DNA of 64,000 nt from Mesorhizobium sp. GTDB taxonomy: Bacteria; Pseudomonadota; Alphaproteobacteria; Rhizobiales; Rhizobiaceae. Position 1 is the first letter of the stretch, and every line of letters begins with the position of its first letter. Made by a program: the position numbers and the translations under genes. This document shows positions 25,623-34,138 of the stretch, one piece after another. A model generated the notes under the pieces. It saw only the letters and a program-made list of their open reading frames with translations, was not told the origin of the DNA and ran no database searches. The stretch lies in assembly GCA_004017275.1 (NCBI GenBank), contig SAKE01000006.1, forward strand, positions 1 to 64,000. The letters are read 5' to 3'.

Positions 25623-26627
25623 ATGGAAGCCACCATCGCCTTTCCCGTTCTCGCCGGCCTCGTCGCCGTCGCGCTGTTCTTCGATTTTCTCAATGGCCTG
25701 CACGATGCCGCCAATTCCATTGCAACCATCGTCTCCACCCGCGTGCTGCGGCCGCAATATGCGGTACTATGGGCGGCATTCTTCAATTTCATCGCCTTCA
25801 TGTTCTTCGGCCTCCACGTCGCCGAGACAGTGGGCAAGGGTATCGTCGACGTCAGCATCGTCACCCCGGCGGTGATTTTCGCAGCCCTTGTCGGCGCCAT
25901 CGTCTGGAACATCGTCACCTGGATCGCCGGCATCCCGTCGAGCAGCTCGCATGCGCTGATCGGCGGGCTGGTCGGCGCTGGTGTCGCAAAGGCAGGCGTG
26001 GGCGCCATCGTCTGGACGGGGCTCGGCAAGACGGTCGCCGCGATCGTCGTCTCGCCGGCGACCGGTTTTGTCCTGGCGCTTGTCTTGATCCTCGCCGTTT
26101 CCTGGCTGTTCGTGCGCCAGACGCCGTTTGCGGTCGACAGCACGTTTCGCGTCATGCAGTTCTTTTCCGCCTCGCTCTATTCGCTCGGGCACGGCGGCAA
26201 CGACGCCCAGAAAACCATGGGCATCATCGCCGTGCTGCTCTATTCGCAAGGCATGCTCGGCGGGACTTTCCATGTACCGCTCTGGGTCGTTCTCACCTGT
26301 CAGTCGGCACTGGCGCTCGGCACATTGTTAGGCGGTTGGCGCATCGTCCACACAATGGGCTCGAAGATCACCCGGCTGAACCCGATGCAGGGTTTTTGCG
26401 CCGAAACCGGCGGGGCGATCACTCTGTTTGCCGCCACCTGGCTTGGTGTTCCCGTGTCGACCACACACACCATCACCGGCGCCATCATCGGCGTCGGCGC
26501 CGCCCGCCGCGTCTCGGCCGTGCGCTGGGGTATTGCCGGCAACATTGTCATTGCCTGGATCGTCACCTTGCCGGCCACGGCCGTCATTGCGGCGCTGACC
26601 TACTTTATGGTCGGCCTGGCAAGGTGA
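25623..26627 (+). CDS. pit: Low-affinity inorganic phosphate transporter (PiT family)
   Basis: A 334-residue inner-membrane symporter with about ten helices. It carries the two inverted PiT signatures, FLNGLHDAANSIATIVSTRV near residue 22 and SLGHGGNDAQKTMGIIA near residue 187, which form the metal-phosphate site. The ATG at 25623 overlaps a GTG at 25620. The gene directly follows the PhoU-like gene and converges on the VOC gene 11 bp away. Confidence 0.92.
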   Translation: MEATIAFPVLAGLVAVALFFDFLNGLHDAANSIATIVSTRVLRPQYAVLWAAFFNFIAFMFFGLHVAETVGKGIVDVSIVTPAVIFAALVGAIVWNIVTWIAGIPSSSSHALIGGLVGAGVAKAGVGAIVWTGLGKTVAAIVVSPATGFVLALVLILAVSWLFVRQTPFAVDSTFRVMQFFSASLYSLGHGGNDAQKTMGIIAVLLYSQGMLGGTFHVPLWVVLTCQSALALGTLLGGWRIVHTMGSKITRLNPMQGFCAETGGAITLFAATWLGVPVSTTHTITGAIIGVGAARRVSAVRWGIAGNIVIAWIVTLPATAVIAALTYFMVGLAR

Positions 26628-26638
26628 CGTGAAGACAT

Positions 26639-27016
26639 CTACCTGTCCACAAGGTTCAGGATGTTGCCGTCCGGATCCTTGAACCAGGCGACCTTCATTC
26701 CGTAGCCGACATGGATATCACCCTCCAGCGTCAGCCCAGGCATATCGTAGTGCTCGAAGGTGACGCCCTTCGACTTCAGCTCCCTGACGACATTGCCGAT
26801 CTCGTCGCCGACCGTCCATGTCACCGCTGTCGCCTTGTTGGTTCCGGCAAATTGGGAGTGATAGACGTTGATGGCGGTGTCGCCGCTTTTATACACGATC
26901 AGTTCACCGCCCTCGTCGTGGACCTGCTTCAGGCCAAGCGTTCGCTCGTAGAAAGCCTTGGCTTTCGCGAGATCCTTCACCGCGAGATTGGCCGTTGCGT
27001 TGCAGTTTGCGAGCAT
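26639..27016 (-). CDS. VOC-family (glyoxalase/bleomycin resistance-like) protein
   Basis: A 125-residue single VOC module (ATANLAVKDLAKAKAFYERT at the start and WFKDPDGNILNLV at the end). Members are metal-dependent lyases, dioxygenases or antibiotic-binding proteins, so the substrate cannot be told. GGGAAGGAG before the ATG supports the start. It is a single gene between two convergent/divergent neighbours. Confidence 0.82.
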   Translation of the reverse strand: MLANCNATANLAVKDLAKAKAFYERTLGLKQVHDEGGELIVYKSGDTAINVYHSQFAGTNKATAVTWTVGDEIGNVVRELKSKGVTFEHYDMPGLTLEGDIHVGYGMKVAWFKDPDGNILNLVDR

Positions 27017-27262
27017 GATGATCTCCTTCCCTGGTTGTTGTGCTCATCATGGCCATGCAGATAGGTCGCACCGGCTGATTGGCGACCGTCAGCTTGCTGG
27101 AATGACCGGACACTTTGGCAGCGTTTTCCCGCAATGCGTTTGATCGGGCAAATCCAGCAGGCTTTGTCGTTTTTTACGGGCACGCCGGGGCAGCTTGTTG
27201 CAGCACGGCTTGGTTCTGTTCGGAAACTGCACTATCTCAGGCGCAAGTAAGGAAAAACTGCC

Positions 27263-28435
27263 ATGTCCGTCACCAAGGAAATCGTCACCGAGCGGCTGAA
27301 GACGGTCAATGGACCTGACTTCACCGGCAACATTGTCGACCTCGGCATGGTTTCGGAGATTTTCATCGCCGACGGCAAGGTTTTCTTCTCGATTACCGTT
27401 CCTGCCGCCCGCGCCCAGGAGATGGAGCCGCTGCGTGCCGCCGCCGAGCGTGTCGTCAAGGCGATTCCCGGCGTCGCCGGCGCCGTCGTCGCGCTGACGG
27501 CGGAGAAAAAGGGCGGTGGCATGGAGGCGCCGGTTCCCTCGCGTCCCAGGCCCGCGCCGCCGGCTCCGCCCGCTGCCGCGCCGCGTGCCGCTCCGCACGC
27601 GCCTGCTTCGCACAGCTCGGGAAAGCGCGGTGTGCCCGGCATCGAGGCGATCATCGCGGTCGCCTCCGGCAAGGGCGGCGTCGGCAAATCGACCACCGCC
27701 GTCAACATCGCGCTTGGCCTCGCCGCCAACGGTTTGCGCGTCGGCGTGCTCGATGCCGACATCTACGGCCCGTCCATGCCCAGGCTGCTCAACATCCACG
27801 GACGGCCGCAGACCATCGACGGCAAGATCCTGAAACCGATGGAGAATTACGGCCTGAAGGTGATGTCGATGGGCTTCCTCGTTGACGAGGAAACGCCGAT
27901 GATCTGGCGCGGACCGATGGTGATGTCGGCGCTGACGCAGATGCTGCGCGAGGTCGAATGGGGTCGGCTCGACGTGCTCGTGGTCGACATGCCGCCCGGT
28001 ACCGGCGACGCGCAGCTGACCATGGCCCAGCAGGTGCCGCTGGCCGGTGCCGTCATCGTCTCGACGCCACAGGATCTGGCCCTGATCGATGCGCGAAAAG
28101 GCCTCAACATGTTCAAGAAGGTCGATGTGCCGTTGCTCGGCATCGTCGAAAACATGAGCTATTTCATCGCTCCGGACACCGGCAAACGTTACGACATTTT
28201 CGGCCATGGCGGCGCCCGCCGCGAGGCAGAGCGCCTTGGCGTCACCTTCCTCGGTGACGTGCCGCTCGAGATGGGCATTCGCGAAAGCTCGGATGCCGGC
28301 ACGCCGGTGGTCGTTTCGAAGCCCGACGGCCCCGAAGCGAAAATCTACCGCGACATCGCTTCGAAGGTCTGGGACCGGGTCAATGAAGAGCGTGGTGCGG
28401 CTGCTGCCGCCGTGCCGAGTATCGTGTTCGAGTAA
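27263..28435 (+). CDS. apbC: Mrp/ApbC-family iron-sulfur cluster carrier ATPase
   Basis: A 390-residue protein. An N-terminal MIP18/DUF59 domain (residues 1-85) is joined by a Pro/Ala linker (about 90-120) to a deviant-Walker P-loop ATPase with GKGGVGKSTT at 136-145. It would carry Fe-S clusters to apoproteins. The C-terminal CxxC that usually bridges the cluster between subunits is absent: the segment reads ENMSYFIAPDTGKRYDIFG. I believe this is common in alphaproteobacterial members. AAGGA precedes the ATG. Confidence 0.9.
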   Translation: MSVTKEIVTERLKTVNGPDFTGNIVDLGMVSEIFIADGKVFFSITVPAARAQEMEPLRAAAERVVKAIPGVAGAVVALTAEKKGGGMEAPVPSRPRPAPPAPPAAAPRAAPHAPASHSSGKRGVPGIEAIIAVASGKGGVGKSTTAVNIALGLAANGLRVGVLDADIYGPSMPRLLNIHGRPQTIDGKILKPMENYGLKVMSMGFLVDEETPMIWRGPMVMSALTQMLREVEWGRLDVLVVDMPPGTGDAQLTMAQQVPLAGAVIVSTPQDLALIDARKGLNMFKKVDVPLLGIVENMSYFIAPDTGKRYDIFGHGGARREAERLGVTFLGDVPLEMGIRESSDAGTPVVVSKPDGPEAKIYRDIASKVWDRVNEERGAAAAAVPSIVFE

Positions 28436-28448
28436 TTTTCGTTCTGTC

Positions 28449-28689
28449 GGCGTCGCCCCTCATCCGCCTGCCGGCACCTTCTCCCGGTACAGGGACGGGG
28501 AGAAGAGAACTGTCGCAACCTCGCCGCTTTTCCTGCACCGCTGACAATTGGCGAAACCATCGGCAACGGCTGTCTTTCTCCCCGTCACTATACGGGGAAT
28601 TGAGGAGTGGTCCGCGCAGCGGACGAAAAGCCAATTGCTTGGCTTTTCCGAGCGACGAACGTCCGGCAGGACAATGAGGGGCGGCGCCA
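28449..28689. repeat. Composite of partial type A and mixed palindromic repeats
   Basis: The left end is an inverted type A half (cgcccctcatccgcctgccg), and the right end a mosaic of the type A hairpin ctccccgtc-tatacgggga and the tail gtccggcaggacaatgagg. Between them is a hairpin gaaaagccaa-ttgcttggcttttc. It fills the gap between convergent mrp and coxG and probably forms bidirectional transcript ends. No gene is present. Confidence 0.75.
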
Positions 28690-28730
28690 GCCCTGGATGA
28701 ACCAAGCTTCGTTCAAGCGAGGCTGCAATC

Positions 28731-29183
28731 CTAAGCAGCGCCTACCTTCTCGCCAAAACTGGAAAAAAACTGTCCGGCAAGTTTCTTCGAGGTCGATTCG
28801 ATCAGCCGGCTGCCGAGCTGGGCGATCTTACCACCGACATCGGCCTTGGCCGCATATTTCAGCACCGTGGCATCCGGCCCATCTTCGGTCAGCGTCACGT
28901 CGGCGCCGCCCTTGGCGAAGCCGGCAATGCCGCCCTTGCCTTCGCCCTGGATGGTGTAGGAGTGCGGCGGCTTCAGGTTCTTCAGCGTGACCCCGCCGTT
29001 GAACGTCGCCTTGATCGGCCCGATCTTCACCACCACCGTCGCCGCCATTTCGGTCGGCGACTTCATCTCCAGGCTCTGGCAGCCGGGGATGGTCGCCTTC
29101 AGAACCTCGGGATCGTTCAGCGCTTCCCACACTTTTTGCAGCGATGCGGCAATGCGCTCCTCGCCTTCGATCACCAAAGCCAT
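28731..29183 (-). CDS. coxG: CoxG-like (SRPBCC, CO dehydrogenase subunit G family) protein
   Basis: A 150-residue START/SRPBCC-fold protein (EEERIAASLQKVWEALND-type N-terminus, VLKATIPGCQSLE, and ESTSKKLAGQFFSSF at the end). CoxG is associated with molybdenum CO dehydrogenase and may anchor it to the membrane; solitary copies are frequent and of unknown role. No cox structural genes lie in the window. The frame extends to 31151 in antisense to the dehydratase gene, but the ATG at 29183 is where the family begins. Confidence 0.83.
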   Translation of the reverse strand: MALVIEGEERIAASLQKVWEALNDPEVLKATIPGCQSLEMKSPTEMAATVVVKIGPIKATFNGGVTLKNLKPPHSYTIQGEGKGGIAGFAKGGADVTLTEDGPDATVLKYAAKADVGGKIAQLGSRLIESTSKKLAGQFFSSFGEKVGAA

Positions 29184-29330
29184 GAAAACCCTCCAGGACA
29201 AGACTGCTTGAAGCCGTAACGCACGGCTTGGTGCCTGTCTATCACACCAAAGTCCGGTTGCGACCGCACGCCCTCTTGCCTGCTCCCGCGCGTTGCCATA
29301 TCGATTTGTCTTACAAATACGGAGACCACA

Positions 29331-31136
29331 ATGGCAGGCGCCCCCACCCAGAAGAAAAAATTTCGCTCGCAGGAGTGGTTCGACAATCCCGACAATCCGG
29401 GCATGACGGCGCTCTACCTCGAGCGCTACCTGAATTACGGCCTGACGCGCGCCGAACTGATGTCCGGCAAGCCGCTGATCGGCATCGCCCAGACCGGCTC
29501 CGATCTGTCGCCTTGCAACCGCCACCATATCGAACTCGCCAAGCGCGTGCGCGAAGGCATCGTCTCGATGGGCGGCATTCCTTTCGAGTTCCCCTGCCAT
29601 CCGATCCAGGAGACCGGCAAGCGCCCGACCGCAGCACTTGACCGCAACCTCGCCTATCTCAGCCTGGTCGAAGTGCTCTACGGCTATCCGCTCGATGGCG
29701 TCGTGCTGACCATCGGTTGCGACAAGACGACGCCGGCCTTGTTGATGGCTGCGGCCACCGTCAACATCCCGGCGATCGCGTTGTCGGTCGGCCCGATGCT
29801 CAATGGCTGGCACAAGGGCAAGCGCACCGGCTCGGGCACCATCGTCTGGGAATCGCGCCAGCGGCTTTCGGCCGGCGAGATCGGCTATGACGAGTTCATG
29901 GATATCGTCGCCTCGTCGGCGCCGTCCACCGGTTATTGCAACACCATGGGCACCGCCACGACGATGAACTCGCTGGCCGAGGCGCTCGGCATGCAATTGC
30001 CGGGCTCGGCCGCCATTCCCGCACCTTACCGCGAGCGCGGCCAGATTTCCTACGAGACCGGAAAACGCATTGTCGAGATGGTGCATGAGGATTTGAAGCC
30101 GTCCGACATCATGACGAGAGAGGCTTTCGAGAATGCCATCGTCGTCAATTCGGCCATTGGCGGCTCGACCAATGCACCGATCCATCTCAATGCCATTGCC
30201 CGCCATCTCGGCGTGCCCCTCGACAATGACGACTGGCAGACGGTCGGCCTCAATGTGCCGCTGCTGGTCAATTTGCAGCCGACGGGCGAATATCTCGGCG
30301 AGGACTACCATCATGCCGGCGGCGTGCCGGCGGTCATTGCCGAATTGATGAAGGGCGGGCTGTTGCCGCATCCCGGCGCGCGCACCGTCAACGGCAAGTC
30401 GATCGGTGAGAATAGCGAGGGTGTCGCCAACGAAAACCCCGACGTCATCCGCTCCGTCGCCAAGCCGCTGAAGGCCAATGCCGGCTTCATCAACCTCAGT
30501 GGCAATCTGTTCGATTCGGCGATCATGAAGACCAGTGGCATCTCGCCGGAATTCCGCGAGCGCTATTTGTCCAACCCCTTGGATCCCGAGGCCTTCGAAG
30601 GCAACGCCATGGTTTTCGACGGGCCGGAGGATTACCACGCCCGCATCGACGACCCGGCGCAAGGCATCGACGAGCACACCATCCTGTTCATGCGCGGCGC
30701 TGGCCCGGTCGGCTATCCCGGCGGCGCCGAGGTCGTCAACATGCAGCCGCCGGCCTATCTCATCAAGAAGGGCATCCACGCGCTCGCCTGCATCGGCGAC
30801 GGCCGCCAGTCTGGTACGTCGGGTTCGCCGTCGATCCTCAACGCTTCGCCGGAAGCCGCGATCGGCGGTGGACTGGCGCTGCTCAAGACCGGCGACCGCG
30901 TCCGCATCGACCTGCGCAAGGGCACGGCCGATATCCTTGTCACCGACGACGAGATCACCCGCCGCCGCGCCGAACTGCAGAACAATGGCGGCTTTCACTA
31001 TCCCAAGCACCAGACGCCCTGGCAGGAGATCCAGCGCGGCATGGTCGACCAGTTCGACCAGGGAATGGTGCTGAAGCCGGCGGTGAAATACCAGGATGTC
31101 GCGCACACCAGCGGTGTCCCCAGGGACAATCATTGA
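29331..31136 (+). CDS. IlvD/Edd-family dehydratase, L-arabonate/D-xylonate type
   Basis: A 601-residue dehydratase. The Fe-S ligands Cys62 (PCNRHH), Cys130 (GCDKTTPA) and Cys203 (GYCNTMGTA), together with Lys132, match the [2Fe-2S] sugar-acid dehydratases rather than housekeeping IlvD. It would convert an aldonate such as L-arabonate to the 2-keto-3-deoxy acid. GGAG precedes the ATG. Its last codons and stop lie inside the first unit of a 23-bp tandem repeat. No other pentose-pathway genes are adjacent. Confidence 0.85.
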   Translation: MAGAPTQKKKFRSQEWFDNPDNPGMTALYLERYLNYGLTRAELMSGKPLIGIAQTGSDLSPCNRHHIELAKRVREGIVSMGGIPFEFPCHPIQETGKRPTAALDRNLAYLSLVEVLYGYPLDGVVLTIGCDKTTPALLMAAATVNIPAIALSVGPMLNGWHKGKRTGSGTIVWESRQRLSAGEIGYDEFMDIVASSAPSTGYCNTMGTATTMNSLAEALGMQLPGSAAIPAPYRERGQISYETGKRIVEMVHEDLKPSDIMTREAFENAIVVNSAIGGSTNAPIHLNAIARHLGVPLDNDDWQTVGLNVPLLVNLQPTGEYLGEDYHHAGGVPAVIAELMKGGLLPHPGARTVNGKSIGENSEGVANENPDVIRSVAKPLKANAGFINLSGNLFDSAIMKTSGISPEFRERYLSNPLDPEAFEGNAMVFDGPEDYHARIDDPAQGIDEHTILFMRGAGPVGYPGGAEVVNMQPPAYLIKKGIHALACIGDGRQSGTSGSPSILNASPEAAIGGGLALLKTGDRVRIDLRKGTADILVTDDEITRRRAELQNNGGFHYPKHQTPWQEIQRGMVDQFDQGMVLKPAVKYQDVAHTSGVPRDNH

Positions 31137-31209
31137 TTGCTCCGGGGACAATCATTGATTATTCCAAGGGTTAATCATCGATTATTCCCAGGGGCAGTAA
31201 TCAATTATT
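31118..31209. repeat. Four imperfect 22-24 bp tandem repeats spanning the end of the dehydratase gene
   Basis: The units start at 31118, 31140, 31164 and 31187, each of the form cc(a/g)ggg(ac)aatcattgattatt with substitutions. The first unit encodes the last four residues and the TGA stop of the dehydratase. A degenerate fifth unit may follow at 31210. Confidence 0.8.
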
Positions 31210-31238
31210 CCTGCCGACAATTATGATGTGGAGCGACA

Positions 31239-31274
31239 ACAGGCGGCCTGACGAATCAGGCCACCTGTCGTTTT
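31239..31274 (+). terminator. Intrinsic terminator after the dehydratase gene
   Basis: The arms acaggcggcctga (31239-31251) and tcaggccacctgt (31256-31268) pair over 13 positions with one mismatch and a CGAA tetraloop. They are followed by cgtttt. It ends the dehydratase transcript before the chromate operon. Confidence 0.75.
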
Positions 31275-31437
31275 CCGTTCAGCGCGGCGCATCCAGCAAG
31301 TGCGTCGACAGGGCTCGTCATCCTTGACAAGCGCACCCAACAATTCCACCATGATGGCAAGGGGTGCATCGCGACGACCCCGTGAGGCGTCAGCCCAACG
31401 TTCGCGTCCAAGCTTCTCTTTTCAGGAGGTGGACGCT

Positions 31438-32256
31438 ATGCCGTCAACAACCGCTATCACCGTACCGCAATTGTCCCGGCTCATGGGCCTGCCGGGCGCG
31501 CCTGTCATCATCGATGTTCGCGTCGATGACGATTTGGCCGCCGATCCGCGTCTGCTGCCGGCCTCGTGCCGGCGCGATTTCAAAACCGTTTCGACCTGGG
31601 CGGCCGCGTTCGCCGGCAAGCCAGTGGCCGTCGTCTGCCAAAAGGGACAAAAGCTCTCGCAAGGTGTGGCTGCATGGCTGCGCCATGAGGGGATTTCCGC
31701 CGAATCCCTCGACGGCGGCTTTGAAGCCTGGCGCGATGCCGGGGGGCTTCTGGTCCGCACCGACAGACTGCCGCAGCGCGACGAAAAGGGTCGCACCATC
31801 TGGGTGACGCGGGCACGCCCGAAGGTCGACCGCATCGCTTGCCCATGGCTGATCCGGCGTTTCGTCGATCCCGACGCGGTGTTCCTGTTTGTCGAACCCG
31901 CTGAAGTATTGGCTGTTGCCGACCGCTTTCAGGCCGTGCCGTTCGACATCGACAATGTGTTCTGGAGCCACCGCGGCGAACGCTGCACCTTCGACACGAT
32001 GATCGAGGAGTTCGGGCTGGAATCCGAGGTGCTCGATCGCCTGGCGTTGATCGTGCGCGCGGCCGACACCGCAAGCCTCGACCTGGTGCCCCAGGCGGCC
32101 GGTTTTCTGGCTGCCTCGCTTGGTCTGTCGCGTATGTTCCGCGACGATCTGGAACAACTGGAAGCAGGCATGTTGCTCTACGACGCCTTCTTTCGCTGGT
32201 GCCGCGACGCCACCGAAGAAACGCACAATTGGCCGGCTGCGGGTAAACCGACATGA
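31438..32256 (+). CDS. chrB: Chromate resistance protein ChrB with N-terminal rhodanese domain
   Basis: A 272-residue protein. An N-terminal rhodanese module has Cys67 (VVCQKGQKLS) as its persulfide cysteine; the ChrB C-terminal domain begins near residue 128 (PKVDRIACPWLIRRFVDPDA). ChrB-type proteins regulate or assist chromate efflux. AGGAGGT 7 nt before the ATG fixes the start. It overlaps chrA by 4 bp. The rhodanese part replaces the usual DNA-binding N-terminal ChrB domain, so a purely regulatory role is not certain. Confidence 0.85.
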   Translation: MPSTTAITVPQLSRLMGLPGAPVIIDVRVDDDLAADPRLLPASCRRDFKTVSTWAAAFAGKPVAVVCQKGQKLSQGVAAWLRHEGISAESLDGGFEAWRDAGGLLVRTDRLPQRDEKGRTIWVTRARPKVDRIACPWLIRRFVDPDAVFLFVEPAEVLAVADRFQAVPFDIDNVFWSHRGERCTFDTMIEEFGLESEVLDRLALIVRAADTASLDLVPQAAGFLAASLGLSRMFRDDLEQLEAGMLLYDAFFRWCRDATEETHNWPAAGKPT

Positions 32257-33644
32257 GCGCTCTCGTTCCGGCGGATACAGCGGAAAACGTCCCGGCGCCG
32301 GCTGCACCGACCTTCACCGAGGCCGTGAAGGTCTGGGCAAGGATCGGATTGCTCAGCTTCGGCGGCCCGGCCGGACAAATCGCCTTGATGCACAAGGAAC
32401 TGGTCGAGGACCGGCGCTGGATCGGTGAACAGCGTTTCCTGCATGCGCTGAACTACTGCATGCTGCTGCCTGGCCCGGAGGCCCAGCAACTCGCCATCTA
32501 TATCGGTTGGCTACTGCACAGGACGATCGGTGGGCTTGTCGCCGGCATCCTGTTCGTCGTGCCGGGCGCGCTGGTCATGCTCGTCTTGAGCAGCCTCTAC
32601 GTGCTCTATGGCGACATGCCGCTCGTCGCGGCGCTGTTTTTCGGGGTGAAGGCAGCGGTGCTTGCCATCGTCGTCGAGGCGGTGATCCGGATCGGACGGC
32701 GTGCCCTGAAAAACCCAGTCATGGTGTCGATCGCGGTCGCGGCCTTCATCGCCATCTATGCGTTGAATGTGCCGTTCCCGCTCATCGTCCTGCTCGCCGG
32801 CCTGACCGGATGGCTGGGAGACCGCATTGCTCCCGGCCTGTTTTCCGGCTCCGCATATGGCAAGGGCGATGTTCCCGACGTCAAGGGAGCGGTCGACCTG
32901 ATGTTCGAACGCGGCGAATTGGCTCATGTCAAACCAACCAGATGGCATGCACCGCGTGTCGCCGCAATCTGGCTGCCGATCTGGCTCGGCCCCGTCCTTT
33001 TGATCTGGTGGGTCACCGGCTCTGCAAGCGTGTGGACCGAGATAGGGCGCTTCTTCAGTCTGATGGCTGTCGTCACCTTCGGTGGCGCCTATGCGGTCCT
33101 CGCCTATGTCGCGCAGGCAGCCGTCCAGTCCTTTGGCTGGCTCGCGCCTGGCGAAATGGTCGATGGTCTCGGCCTTGCCGAAACGACGCCAGGTCCGCTC
33201 ATCCTGGTGTTGCAGTTTGTCGGCTTCATCGCCGCATTCCGCCACGCCGGGTCGCCGGACCCGTTGCTTGCCGGATCGCTGGGTGCGTTGCTTACCCTGT
33301 GGGTGACGTTCACGCCCTGCTTCTTCTGGATATTCCTCGGCGCGCCCTACATCGAGGCCCTGCGCGGCAACAAGGCCTTGTCGGCCGCGCTGGGTGCGAT
33401 CACCGCCGCTGTTGTCGGGGTGATCATGAATCTGGCTCTCTGGTTTGCCCTGCACGTTATTTTCCGCGAGGTGCACGCGTTGGGCCTCGGCATGAATGTG
33501 CCGGTGTTTTCGTCGATCGACTGGCGCGCGGCCTTGCTTTCCGTGGCCGCAATGGTCGCCATCCTGAAGCTGAAAATCGGTATGCTGCCGACACTCGCCC
33601 TATCCGCCCTTGCCGGCGTCTTGCTGCTGGCGACGGGTGGCTAG
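32253..33644 (+). CDS. chrA: Chromate transporter ChrA (long, two-domain CHR)
   Basis: A 463-residue inner-membrane protein with two homologous CHR halves. The first has SFGGPAGQIALMHKELVEDR and LLPGPEAQQLAIYIG, the second TFGGAYAVLAYVAQ and ETTPGPLILVLQFVGF. It exports chromate by proton-motive force. It is translationally coupled to the rhodanese-ChrB gene. The length is slightly above the usual 390-450 residues. Confidence 0.92.
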   Translation: MSALVPADTAENVPAPAAPTFTEAVKVWARIGLLSFGGPAGQIALMHKELVEDRRWIGEQRFLHALNYCMLLPGPEAQQLAIYIGWLLHRTIGGLVAGILFVVPGALVMLVLSSLYVLYGDMPLVAALFFGVKAAVLAIVVEAVIRIGRRALKNPVMVSIAVAAFIAIYALNVPFPLIVLLAGLTGWLGDRIAPGLFSGSAYGKGDVPDVKGAVDLMFERGELAHVKPTRWHAPRVAAIWLPIWLGPVLLIWWVTGSASVWTEIGRFFSLMAVVTFGGAYAVLAYVAQAAVQSFGWLAPGEMVDGLGLAETTPGPLILVLQFVGFIAAFRHAGSPDPLLAGSLGALLTLWVTFTPCFFWIFLGAPYIEALRGNKALSAALGAITAAVVGVIMNLALWFALHVIFREVHALGLGMNVPVFSSIDWRAALLSVAAMVAILKLKIGMLPTLALSALAGVLLLATGG

Positions 33645-33720
33645 CGCATGTCGCCCAAAGCCGCCGCCTTTGTAATCCGCTTGCGAACCACCTAAGTGGT
33701 TGGAAACGGAACGGAACCTC

Positions 33721-34119
33721 ATGGCCGGACGGCGCTCTTCCCTCGGTTTCCTCGGAATGTTCGGCCGGTCGGGCGACTTGAGGCAGCTCGACGCCGCGTT
33801 GCGTGGCGCCGACCTTCACCCCGCCCTTGTGCCGGAAGGGGTAAAACTCACCATCGTCAATCTGATGAAGGATCACTGGCCCGACGAGCCGCCCAGCCCG
33901 GTCTATGCGGAAGTGGCGCGGCTGTTCAGCTATTGCATCGCCGGACCGGAAGCTTTTGAGCGATCCAATGGCGTTCAAAGCAGGCTGGATGCCGAGCGCC
34001 GGATCGAGGCGGCCCTTGAAACCGGAGACAGCCTCGACGCGCAAATCGTGCTGATGACGCTGCACGCAAAGCTGATCAATGCCGAGGTCGTCGAGCGCTA
34101 CGGCCTGAGCGCCGAATAA
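33721..34119 (+). CDS. Conserved hypothetical protein downstream of chrA
   Basis: A 132-residue soluble, mostly helical protein (MAGRRSSLGFLGMFGRSGDL, then LHPALVPEGVKLTIVNLMK and a helix rich in Arg/Glu). No domain recognised. The TTG at 33700 is an alternative start. It lies 76 bp after chrA on the same strand and may be cotranscribed; similar small proteins follow chrA in rhizobia as far as I recall. Confidence 0.65.
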   Translation: MAGRRSSLGFLGMFGRSGDLRQLDAALRGADLHPALVPEGVKLTIVNLMKDHWPDEPPSPVYAEVARLFSYCIAGPEAFERSNGVQSRLDAERRIEAALETGDSLDAQIVLMTLHAKLINAEVVERYGLSAE

Positions 34120-34138
34120 CCGTTCCGGCGAGCGTTCT

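Noticed and set aside
29184..31151. Extension of the CoxG frame to 806 codons
   Set aside because: The extra part is antisense to the dehydratase gene; the CoxG family starts at the ATG at 29183.
31118..31209. CRISPR-like array after the dehydratase gene
   Set aside because: Units are contiguous with no spacers, too short and too degenerate.
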